Below are positions 15,229-22,394 of a DNA stretch of 23,162 nt, piece by piece (the first letter of the stretch is position 1; every line of letters begins with the position of its first letter). The notes under the pieces were generated by a model that had not been told where the DNA came from, ran no database searches, and saw nothing but the letters and a program-made list of their open reading frames with translations. The position numbers and the translations under genes are program-made. Source of the stretch: an uncultured Blautia sp. (GTDB lineage Bacteria; Bacillota; Clostridia; Lachnospirales; Lachnospiraceae); NCBI GenBank assembly GCA_945872375.1, contig CAMBYR010000007.1, forward strand, positions 1 to 23,162, in the 5' to 3' direction.

Positions 15229-16606
15229 GATTCTTCTCCTTATATTTTTTATTTTCCTGTTCTCCAATCCACTGATCCAGATAAACCAGCGCATGAACAT
15301 AAATTTTCATTGCATTTTTCAAATTTTCCACAGATTCTGCCTCATCCGCACAATGACAGTTTCCATGCCCTTTTGCCAGGCCCAAAATTCCAAAATCCCG
15401 CTCCTGCCCCGGGCCGAAGGCCACCGCATTCGGAATCTTTCTCGCATAGGTACCTCCGCCCATAACAAACGGTTCTCCAAAGAGCCCCGCTGCGTCCTGC
15501 CAGGCATTCATAAGGACCTGTACAAAGGGATGCTGTTTTTCCATATAGTACGGGGGACGATCAGAAATCTCTTCCGGCACAAACCCGGATTCTTCCGCCA
15601 GCTCCAAAAGCTTTGGAAGGAACTGCTCCTGACAGACACTGACCGGATAGCGGATATCCAGCTCTGCGCAAAGTTTTCCATCTTTCATGGATACCACACC
15701 CAGATTACAGGTGAGTTTTCCGGAAATCTCATCCTCCATTCCGATTCCCGCCGAAACGCCATATCCGTCTTCCGCAAGAATCCCAAGGAATTCCAGCATC
15801 TTTTCTGTTTTTTCCGGAAAGACAAATACCTTCATTTTTTTTACCAGCACTCCCACTGCATTGCAGGTTCCATCCGGAAACGCCGCATGTCCGCCAATCC
15901 CTTCGGCTGTCACCACGTCGGCTTCTCCCTCCGGCTTCGCTTTGGCAAAAGACGGAACGCTGTTGCACACCGTTCCTCCATAGAGCTCTGCCAGCCCTTC
16001 CGCTTTTTCTTCAGACACCAGCTTAAGCCGCAGGATTCCCTTTTCCCCGCAGCAGACCGGGAAACCACAATCCGCTACAAAGGAAAACTCCGGTAACGGA
16101 CGGTGACTCAGATAATAATCCACATCCTCCATTCCCGCTTCCTCATCACATCCCAGGATCTGGCTTACACGTATATTTTTTAACAGTCCCTGTTCTTTGC
16201 AGAAGCAAATGGCATAAAACACTGCCATGGACGGTCCTTTGTTATCCTGCACACCACGTCCGATCAGATAGCCGTTTTTTCTCGTGCAGGCAAACGGCGG
16301 AAATGTCCATCCTTCACCGGCAGGTACCACATCCAGATGATTCCAGATTCCGATTTCTGTCTTTCCCTCTCCCGCAATCAGGCGAAGGCAGTAGCCATCC
16401 ACATCATCCGTCTCCAGTTTTTCCCGTTTTGCAATGCGCTTCATTGCTTCCAGTACCTCTCTGCAGGCATCCCCAAAGGGTGCCGAAACACCGCTTTGGG
16501 GCTTTGCGATACCCGGAATCCGAACCAGGGCAGCAATATCCTCCTGAAGCTGTTCTTCTCTTTCTTCAATCCAGTTTTCCAGTGTTTTCTGAAGTTCTGC
16601 CTTCAA
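15206..16606 (-). CDS. M20 family metallopeptidase, PepV-type dipeptidase
   Basis: A 466-residue cytosolic di-zinc peptidase related to PepV and carnosinase-like dipeptidases. Metal and catalytic residues: His90 and Asp92 in NHLDVVPAG, Asp121 in VQDNKGP, the general base pair Glu155-Glu156 in GCDEEAG, Asp179 in VADCGFP, and a late His418 in GNCHCADE. I choose the TTG at 16606 as the start because GGGAGGTG (16613-16620) lies 6 nt upstream; a TTG seven codons earlier has no such site. The gene overlaps the response-regulator 3' end by 41 bp and the aldo/keto reductase start by 23 bp. It probably splits an imported or intracellular dipeptide; a deacylase role cannot be excluded. Confidence 0.92.
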   Translation of the reverse strand: MKAELQKTLENWIEEREEQLQEDIAALVRIPGIAKPQSGVSAPFGDACREVLEAMKRIAKREKLETDDVDGYCLRLIAGEGKTEIGIWNHLDVVPAGEGWTFPPFACTRKNGYLIGRGVQDNKGPSMAVFYAICFCKEQGLLKNIRVSQILGCDEEAGMEDVDYYLSHRPLPEFSFVADCGFPVCCGEKGILRLKLVSEEKAEGLAELYGGTVCNSVPSFAKAKPEGEADVVTAEGIGGHAAFPDGTCNAVGVLVKKMKVFVFPEKTEKMLEFLGILAEDGYGVSAGIGMEDEISGKLTCNLGVVSMKDGKLCAELDIRYPVSVCQEQFLPKLLELAEESGFVPEEISDRPPYYMEKQHPFVQVLMNAWQDAAGLFGEPFVMGGGTYARKIPNAVAFGPGQERDFGILGLAKGHGNCHCADEAESVENLKNAMKIYVHALVYLDQWIGEQENKKYKEKNHEKISDQ

Positions 16607-18152
16607 TGGTCTCACCTCCCTGCTCAATATAACTGCGATATTTTTTCGGTGTCATCCCCGTTTCCTGTTTAAAAATCCGGATAAACTGAGAGGTATCATT
16701 ATATCCTACCATCATGGCAACATCTGTCACCGAGTATTCTGCATTCCGAAGAAGCTCCCTGGCATGTTCGATCCGCACCTGACGAAGAAAGGCAGAAAAG
16801 CTGATGCCTTTCCGTTCTGCAAATAAATGGCTCACATAATTCTGATTCATAAACAGTACATTTTCCGCCAGTTCCCGCACCGTGATATCGGTATTATAAT
16901 ACTTTTTCGCATATTCTTCCATACGTTCCACAATCTCACTGCTGCTCTGGACTCCCATTGGCGGCTGCCCTTTTTCATTCTGTGCCGTAATACTCTTCAT
17001 TCGGCAGATTTCACGCACGGCTCTGCAGAGATACTCTTTCATATCTTCCAGAGAATCAAACGGAAGAAGACTTCCCGGAAGCATTTCCATCTTTTCCTGG
17101 GCCTCTTCCACACGGATGGATCTGCGGCACAATAGCTTTACCTGAGAATATAAGATTTCCAGGCATTCCGTTTTGACTTTTCCAAGGCCTCTGATCTTTG
17201 CAAAGATTTCTTCCAGAATCTTTTCCGCACGCCGGCTGTTTCCCGCATCCAAAGCCTCTCTGATTTCCCTCTCATGTCTGGGAGACATAAAATAATCCGT
17301 ATATGTTTCTGCTGCTAAAGCAGACGCGAATATCAGAGAATCATTCCTGTAGATCCGATTCTCTACGGCATCATAAGCTTCTTTGTATGCAGCATTGACC
17401 TCAGATGCTGCCGAATGGATCTGACTGACTCCAATGCAGACCCCATAGCTTTTTTCTTCCAGAAACTTCCGGATCCTCCGCCAGAAGAACACACTGTCGT
17501 TTCCCGGATTCACCACAAGAAGCCACAGCCCGCCGTCCAGCTCCAGAAATCGAAATTGCGTCCAGAACGCATTTCCATAAATCGTTTCCATCTGAGCCAG
17601 AAACATCCCCTGATCCGGTTTCCAGCCGCTGAAATAAAGAAGCCCTGCCTGATATTCCGGAAAGACCCTGCTGAACATGCTCTGTTCCACAAATCCGATT
17701 TCCTGCTTCTGTCGGATACTGTTCAGGATAAATCTTGTCACCATATCCTTTCCGGACAGCAATGCATCTTTTTTCTCACTTCTCCTCTGCTTAAGAAAAC
17801 GATCCAGACATTCGCCCAGAACATCGTCATCAATGGGCTTCAGAAGATAATCTGTGGCACCATAGGTAAGACTTTTCCGCGCATATTCAAAATCAGAATA
17901 TGCACTCAGAATGATAACCCGGGTATCGGGACTCATCTCGCGAACCTTCTTCAGCAGTTCCAGTCCATCCATTTTGGGCATTCGGATATCTGTCATCACC
18001 AGTTCCGGATGATAGAGGCTGAAAAGATGTTCTCCTTCTTCCCCGTTGGAGGCCTGAAGAATTTCAAACACACCCTCGCAGTCGTATTTCCGGATCTGGC
18101 ATACCAATGCCTCTCTTGCGTATTTTTCATCTTCTACCACCAATAATTTCAT
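16566..18152 (-). CDS. YesN-type response regulator with AraC DNA-binding domain
   Basis: A 528-residue two-component regulator. The N-terminal receiver (residues 1-120) has the acidic pair Glu7-Asp8, phospho-acceptor Asp55 in VMTDIRMPKMDG, Ser83 and Lys105 in YLLKPIDD. A long middle region of the YesN type follows. The C-terminal ~100 residues form an AraC double helix-turn-helix (ITVRELAENVLFMNQNYVSH, then VTDVAMMVGYNDTSQFIRIF, ending KQETGMTPKKYRSYI), followed by a polar tail of about 20 residues that overlaps the next gene. I start at MKLLVVEDE (18152), 8 nt after AAGGTG, rather than the upstream GTG at 18176. The partner kinase is probably the divergent YesM-like gene at 22395. Confidence 0.94.
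   Translation of the reverse strand: MKLLVVEDEKYAREALVCQIRKYDCEGVFEILQASNGEEGEHLFSLYHPELVMTDIRMPKMDGLELLKKVREMSPDTRVIILSAYSDFEYARKSLTYGATDYLLKPIDDDVLGECLDRFLKQRRSEKKDALLSGKDMVTRFILNSIRQKQEIGFVEQSMFSRVFPEYQAGLLYFSGWKPDQGMFLAQMETIYGNAFWTQFRFLELDGGLWLLVVNPGNDSVFFWRRIRKFLEEKSYGVCIGVSQIHSAASEVNAAYKEAYDAVENRIYRNDSLIFASALAAETYTDYFMSPRHEREIREALDAGNSRRAEKILEEIFAKIRGLGKVKTECLEILYSQVKLLCRRSIRVEEAQEKMEMLPGSLLPFDSLEDMKEYLCRAVREICRMKSITAQNEKGQPPMGVQSSSEIVERMEEYAKKYYNTDITVRELAENVLFMNQNYVSHLFAERKGISFSAFLRQVRIEHARELLRNAEYSVTDVAMMVGYNDTSQFIRIFKQETGMTPKKYRSYIEQGGETIEGRTSENTGKLD
16613..16620 (-). promoter_or_regulatory. Shine-Dalgarno site that sets a TTG start for the M20 peptidase
   Basis: GGGAGGTG on the minus strand lies 6 nt before the TTG at 16604-16606. 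It sits inside the coding region of the upstream response regulator, so ribosomes finishing that gene would pass over it. Confidence 0.75.
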
Positions 18153-18192
18153 TCTTCTCTCACCTTCTTTTTTCACCGGATTTCCGCTGTTT

Positions 18193-19038
18193 TTATCCCT
18201 TCACGGATCCTGCAGTCAGCCCTTTTATAATATACTTCTGCCCACAGCAGTAAATAATCAGCATCGGAAGCATTGCCAGCAGATATGCTGTAAATGCCAT
18301 CGGATAATTAAACGAATATTCTGTCTTAAAGTTATACTGAAACAACGGCAATGTCCAGATTTCCTGTGTCCTGTTCAGGATCAGCAGAGGAAGCATAAAG
18401 TCATTCCAGATCCAGAGAGCATCCATGATCAGCAGCGTAGACATCATGGGCTTTACAAGCGGAACTACTATTTTCGTATAGGTCTGAAACACGCTGCATC
18501 CATCGATCTGTGCAGATTCCTCTATTTCATACGGAAGCCCTCTCATATAATTCACAAACAAAAACACTCCCTGTGTCAGACTGAAAGCTGCATAAAGCAT
18601 GATCAGTCCGGTATGATTGAGCATCTTCAGACCGGACATCATTTTTGTCACAGGGAGCAGGACCACCTGCGAAGGAATAAACAGTCCCATCAGAAGATAA
18701 TAATAAATCGATTTATAATACCGATGCTGGAAATTCCGGGCTATAGAATAGGAAATTGCCGGCACCAGCGTCAGAATAATCAAAATTGCAATAATCGTAA
18801 TTTTAAACGAATTCCTCAAAAAAATCCAGTAATTGCTGTTCGTAAACAGTTCTTTGTAATTTGTAAAGTTCAGACTGCCCGGCAAAGCAAAGAAATTTTT
18901 TCCTGCCTCCTCCAGTGTCTTAAAAGAATTGATCAGAACCAGCCAGAGAGGGAACAGGATCAAAATCAGGCCGCATAACAGAATGATATTTCTCAGGCCT
19001 TTCCATACCAGTTCATCTTTTCCTGCTTTTATCTTCAT
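18193..19038 (-). CDS. CUT1 sugar ABC transporter permease (MalG-type)
   Basis: A 281-residue inner-membrane permease with about six membrane segments. The EAA loop that docks to the ATPase is seen around residues 174-194 (EESAQIDGCSVFQTYTKIVVP), and the C-terminus ends GLTAGSVKG, typical for this family. Its ATG overlaps the stop of the first permease by 4 bp (ATGA), so translation is coupled. No ABC ATPase gene is in the window; a shared MsmK/UgpC-type ATPase encoded elsewhere is expected. It is followed after 40 bp by the response regulator. Confidence 0.95.
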   Translation of the reverse strand: MKIKAGKDELVWKGLRNIILLCGLILILFPLWLVLINSFKTLEEAGKNFFALPGSLNFTNYKELFTNSNYWIFLRNSFKITIIAILIILTLVPAISYSIARNFQHRYYKSIYYYLLMGLFIPSQVVLLPVTKMMSGLKMLNHTGLIMLYAAFSLTQGVFLFVNYMRGLPYEIEESAQIDGCSVFQTYTKIVVPLVKPMMSTLLIMDALWIWNDFMLPLLILNRTQEIWTLPLFQYNFKTEYSFNYPMAFTAYLLAMLPMLIIYCCGQKYIIKGLTAGSVKG

Positions 19039-19922
19039 TCGTTTACCCCTCCCTTACTTGTCAGCTTCAGCTGCGTCAGCGAGAACAGAGCCACGATTAC
19101 AAACAGAATACAGGCTTCTGCATTTGCCACGGAGAAACGCATATTTTTAAATGCGTCATTGTATATGGTAATTCCAATCACCTCGGTAGCACGCGCCGGA
19201 CCGCCTCCGGTCAGTGCATATGGGAAATCAAAGGAAGTGAATCCCTGTTTAATCGTCAGAACCAGATTCACGGTTACCGTTGGAAGCAGATAAGGCATCG
19301 TAATATAGCGGAAACGCTGAAATGCCGTTGCCCCATCCATTCTGGCAGATTCATACTGCTCATCCGGAATCTGCTGAAGACCTGCAATGAAAATAACTGT
19401 CGGCATTGCAACCGCCTGCCAGATCTGTACGAATACAACGGCCGACAATGCCGTTTTTCCTGTCATCAAAAGACTCTGTGAAAAAAGCTCGATTCCCAGT
19501 TTCTGTCCTATGACAGGAAGAACCCGATAATAAATCTGATCCCAGATCAGGGAAATGGTAATGCCTCCAATCATAGCCGGAACAAAATATATGGATTTGA
19601 TAAATGTTTTAAACCATTTCAGTGAATTCAGCGAGACTGCCAGGATCAGGGAGGTTATAATCACGCCTACTACAAGCATGATACTGTATAACAGCGTTGT
19701 CTTCAAAGAATTCCAGAAATAAGGATTCTTAAATAACAGAAGATAGTTTTTAAAACCGACAAAATCGTAATCCTTTGACATTCCGTCCCAATTGGTAAAG
19801 CTGTAACGGACGCCGTTGATCACCGACACCACATAAAAAAAAGTATAAAGGACAACGGGAATGATCGTAAATGCAAAATATGTCCATCTTCCGGACAGCT
19901 TTTTCTGTTTACTCCCCTTCAT
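19035..19922 (-). CDS. CUT1 sugar ABC transporter permease (MalF/UgpA-type)
   Basis: A 295-residue inner-membrane permease with six predicted membrane segments and a basic N-terminus (MKGSKQKKLSGRW). The EAA loop is visible around residues 191-213 (ESARMDGATAFQRFRYITMP). A GGPARATEVIGITIYNDAF stretch near the C-terminal end is typical of sugar permeases of this class. AAAGGAG lies 6 nt upstream of the ATG. It lies 95 bp after the solute-binding protein, and that gap holds a strong terminator-like hairpin, so permease output should be lower than that of the binding protein. Confidence 0.95.
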   Translation of the reverse strand: MKGSKQKKLSGRWTYFAFTIIPVVLYTFFYVVSVINGVRYSFTNWDGMSKDYDFVGFKNYLLLFKNPYFWNSLKTTLLYSIMLVVGVIITSLILAVSLNSLKWFKTFIKSIYFVPAMIGGITISLIWDQIYYRVLPVIGQKLGIELFSQSLLMTGKTALSAVVFVQIWQAVAMPTVIFIAGLQQIPDEQYESARMDGATAFQRFRYITMPYLLPTVTVNLVLTIKQGFTSFDFPYALTGGGPARATEVIGITIYNDAFKNMRFSVANAEACILFVIVALFSLTQLKLTSKGGVNE

Positions 19923-19941
19923 GCTGTACTCCTTTCTCCAG

Positions 19942-20000
19942 AAAAAAATAAGGGCAGCCGCACAATGGGCCAGCTATTTGTCCTCATTGTGCAACTGCCC
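19942..20000 (-). terminator. Attenuator hairpin between binding protein and permeases
   Basis: 16-bp arms at 19952-19967 and 19985-20000 (GGGCAGTTGCACAATG pairing with CATTGTGCGGCTGCCC on the mRNA strand, with two G-U pairs) and a 17-nt loop. TTATTTTTTT follows on the mRNA. It is a full intrinsic-terminator shape placed inside an operon, so partial readthrough is expected. Confidence 0.82.
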
Positions 20001-20017
20001 GTCCTTACCTTACTGTC

Positions 20018-21265
20018 TTACTGTGCGCTTGTAACAGCAATAGACGCATCCATATTTTTCATAACTGCATCTACATCCTGATCAGCCCAGAAGCCCTGTA
20101 CCACATTGTACAGATCTGTGATAACATTGTTGCTGATGGTGGATGCCATCCAGTCATGTGTCTGACCTGCATTGATCATTTCAACCATTGCAGAGATTCC
20201 TTCATCGTCATTTACCACTCCGTTGATACAGGATGGAGCACCATCAAAATCGCAGAAGGTCTGAGCATTTTCCGTATCTGCAAGATATGCCAGGAAGCGG
20301 TATGCTGCTTCTTTTTCTTCATCACTTGCCTGTGCGGATACACAGATGGCTGCATCAATGCCGGACAGACATTTTGTATCTTCATAGGTATCGTTCGGAA
20401 GCGGGAATACGCCCAGCTTCAGATCTGAATTGATGGACTGAATGGTTCCCCTTGCATAGGAGCCTGTAATGGTCATTGCATACTGCCCGTTTGCAAAGTT
20501 CTCGTAGCATGCAGTATCGGAAAGTGCAAGTGCATCCTCGTTTGCGTAGGAAAGAAGGGTTTTCATTTTGTTGAATACTTCTGTAAATTCTGCATCGCCT
20601 TCGATGGTTGCTTCACCTGCCACTGCTTTTTCGATGGTTCCCACACCATTCGGAGCCCATGCAACAGTCGCTGCCTGGAAAAGGTGTCCTACACGTCCCG
20701 GATCCTTTCCATGCATTCCTACCGGAGTAATTCCTGCTTCCTTCAGCTTGTCACATACTGCAAGGAATTCTTCCCATGTTGTCGGAATTTCGATGCCGTT
20801 ATCCTCAAAGATCTGCTGATTATAGTAAACACCAATGTAGTTGCGGCTGTATGGAAGTGCATAATATCCGCCATCCTCCTGTTTTGTCATTTCCAGGGAA
20901 GATTCATTGACATTGCTCAGGAATTCCTGATCGGAAAGATCCTGTACATAACCGTTTGCCACTTTCTGTTTAAACTGGGTCTGTGTCGGATAATCGGAAA
21001 AGATTACCGGAATATCGCCGGAGGAAATTCTGGATGTCAGAACTGTACCCGGATCCGGAACCGTATTCATTTCAATTACAATATCCGGATTTTCTTCATT
21101 GAATTTGTCAATGATTGCCTGATATCCTTTCTGGGGGCCTTCCTCTCCCTTCTGCTGGAAGAATTCGATTTTCAGAGGTTCCTCGGCCATTACAGTACCG
21201 GAAATTCCAAAAGTACCTGTCAATGCCATTGCTGCACTTAATACGATTGCCAATTGTTTTTTCAT
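20018..21265 (-). CDS. CUT1 ABC transporter solute-binding protein
   Basis: A 415-residue extracytoplasmic substrate-binding protein of family 1 (carbohydrate type). Residues 1-27 form a signal peptide (MKKQLAIVLSAAMALTG...) ending VMA-EE, an SPase I type site with no lipobox cysteine. The mature part shows the usual IIDKFNEENPDIVIEMNTV start, ALPYSRNYIGVYYNQQIFEDNGI and PTTWEEF. AAAGGAGG lies 7 nt upstream of the ATG. The gene starts 21 bp after the UroD-like gene and is followed by an attenuator hairpin. Ligand specificity cannot be read; sugars, glycosides or sugar-peptide compounds are possible. Confidence 0.94.
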   Translation of the reverse strand: MKKQLAIVLSAAMALTGTFGISGTVMAEEPLKIEFFQQKGEEGPQKGYQAIIDKFNEENPDIVIEMNTVPDPGTVLTSRISSGDIPVIFSDYPTQTQFKQKVANGYVQDLSDQEFLSNVNESSLEMTKQEDGGYYALPYSRNYIGVYYNQQIFEDNGIEIPTTWEEFLAVCDKLKEAGITPVGMHGKDPGRVGHLFQAATVAWAPNGVGTIEKAVAGEATIEGDAEFTEVFNKMKTLLSYANEDALALSDTACYENFANGQYAMTITGSYARGTIQSINSDLKLGVFPLPNDTYEDTKCLSGIDAAICVSAQASDEEKEAAYRFLAYLADTENAQTFCDFDGAPSCINGVVNDDEGISAMVEMINAGQTHDWMASTISNNVITDLYNVVQGFWADQDVDAVMKNMDASIAVTSAQ

Positions 21266-21286
21266 GTTACATCCTCCTTTTTCATT

Positions 21287-22231
21287 CTATTTATAATTGT
21301 GCGCTGCACAGACTGCGGTACGGATATACTCCAGACGAATATCCTTACCCTGAATCGTGCAGTCGGCGCCAATCATAATTCCTACTGTTCCAAAAGTATC
21401 CAGTATTTCCTTTACTTCCGCTTCAATGGCCTCTTCCGGTCCCGTAAGCACATTTCCCTTATTGTTCATGCCGCCAAGGATCGCGCTGGAAAACATCTCG
21501 CGTCCCTCTTCCAGACTCAGATGATTGTCCTTTACAGACCAGTTGATCAGATCTGCCGGATATTCTGCAAACCAGTCCGGATGAGTTTTGAATTCATATT
21601 CCGGTTCTCCGCAGATGTGCAGAATGTTGTATTTTCCTTCCATACGTTCTGCCACATGAAGGATCTGAAGATCTGACGGGCATACCAGCTTTTTCCACTC
21701 TTCCTTTGTAAATCTTCCCACTTCTCCAAACTGAGCGGAATAATAAATACCGTCTGCACCAGCCTCCAGGTATCCCTTCGTCCACTGTTCCAGTGCATCC
21801 GCAATGATCTGGACGCCTGCAGTCACAGCATCGGGAGCCTCCTTGCAGTATTTCATCAAAACATCATCTCCAAAGGTCATGGATGCTGCTTTGAAGGGGC
21901 CAAACATGGTCTGGAAAATCAGAACATCCTCCCCTGCTTCCTTACGGATTCCCCGAATGATTTCTGCCATCTTCTGAAATTCTTCCGAATCCGTTCCCTT
22001 TACCTGGATATGATACCAGTCTTCTGCGCAAGTGATATTTCCGCTGATCGGATACGGATAATCCTGCATGATTTTAATGATGTCCATATCCGTTTCACGA
22101 TAAAGCTTCATATGAGCATCAATCATCTGCTGTACCGAGTAATCCGGCTTATAGTGGAACCAGAATCCGGCCGGTACACAATCCACCGGTTCTTTTTTCA
22201 TGACTGCCAATACACGTTCTGCTTTTGTCAT
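21287..22231 (-). CDS. Uroporphyrinogen decarboxylase-like protein of the Zn methyltransferase type
   Basis: A 314-residue TIM-barrel protein of the UroD/MtaA/MtbA superfamily. It lacks the N-terminal RQAGR-type motif of true heme-pathway UroD. It does keep the zinc motif of methylcobamide:coenzyme M-type methyltransferases, with His205 and Cys207 in ILHICGEP and Cys291 in IGADCTI; the HxC to C distance (84) is close to that of MtaA-like enzymes. A role in moving a methyl group to or from a thiol is therefore more plausible than heme synthesis. GGGAGG lies 8 nt before the ATG. It is the first gene of the operon and precedes the ABC transporter genes. No corrinoid protein gene is present here, so function remains uncertain. 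Confidence 0.88.
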   Translation of the reverse strand: MTKAERVLAVMKKEPVDCVPAGFWFHYKPDYSVQQMIDAHMKLYRETDMDIIKIMQDYPYPISGNITCAEDWYHIQVKGTDSEEFQKMAEIIRGIRKEAGEDVLIFQTMFGPFKAASMTFGDDVLMKYCKEAPDAVTAGVQIIADALEQWTKGYLEAGADGIYYSAQFGEVGRFTKEEWKKLVCPSDLQILHVAERMEGKYNILHICGEPEYEFKTHPDWFAEYPADLINWSVKDNHLSLEEGREMFSSAILGGMNNKGNVLTGPEEAIEAEVKEILDTFGTVGIMIGADCTIQGKDIRLEYIRTAVCAAHNYK

Positions 22232-22261
22232 TTTTCTGTCCTCCCTGTTTCTATGTCCAAC

Positions 22262-22290
22262 AGTATAACGAAGAGTACCGCTGAAAAATA
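22262..22290 (-). promoter_or_regulatory. Probable activator-dependent promoter of the UroD-like/ABC operon
   Basis: On the minus strand TATACT (complement of 22262-22267) is a good -10, but the -35 region at 17-bp spacing (22285-22290) is not TTGACA-like. That -35 region coincides with the proximal TTCTATTTTTC repeat, the arrangement expected for a class II activator of AraC type. Confidence 0.5.
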
Positions 22291-22341
22291 GAATGATTCT
22301 TTGAGAAAAATAGAAAATTCCTTAGGTAAAATTCTATTTTT
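22283..22341. repeat. Three copies of AAAAATAGAA in the divergent kinase/operon promoter region
   Basis: GAAAAATAGAA occurs exactly at 22283-22293 and 22305-22315 in the same direction, 22 bp apart (two helical turns). An inverted copy TTCTATTTTT lies at 22332-22341. The first overlaps the -35 of the minus-strand operon and the third overlaps the -35 position of the plus-strand kinase gene. They are candidate binding sites for the YesN-type regulator. Confidence 0.6.
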
Positions 22342-22354
22342 TTCCACAGAGATG

Positions 22355-22363
22355 TGCTATATT
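22355..22363 (+). promoter_or_regulatory. Extended -10 promoter of the sensor kinase gene
   Basis: TGC-TATATT (22355-22363) matches an extended -10 element; no good -35 is present at the usual distance, where the inverted repeat copy lies instead. The predicted start, about 22370, gives a leader of about 25 nt. Confidence 0.55.
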
Positions 22364-22394
22364 GAAAAAACAATGCGAAAGGAGCCTCAAACCA

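Noticed and set aside
15227..16096. Plus-strand 289-codon frame opposite the M20 peptidase
   Set aside because: Shadow of the peptidase, which has all its catalytic residues on the other strand.
17415..18146. Plus-strand 243-codon frame opposite the response regulator receiver region
   Set aside because: Antisense shadow; the minus strand encodes a clear receiver domain.
21287..22231. Considered as heme-pathway uroporphyrinogen decarboxylase (hemE)
   Set aside because: The N-terminal substrate-binding RQAGR-type motif is missing and no heme gene is nearby, while the HxC...C zinc motif of methyltransferases is present.
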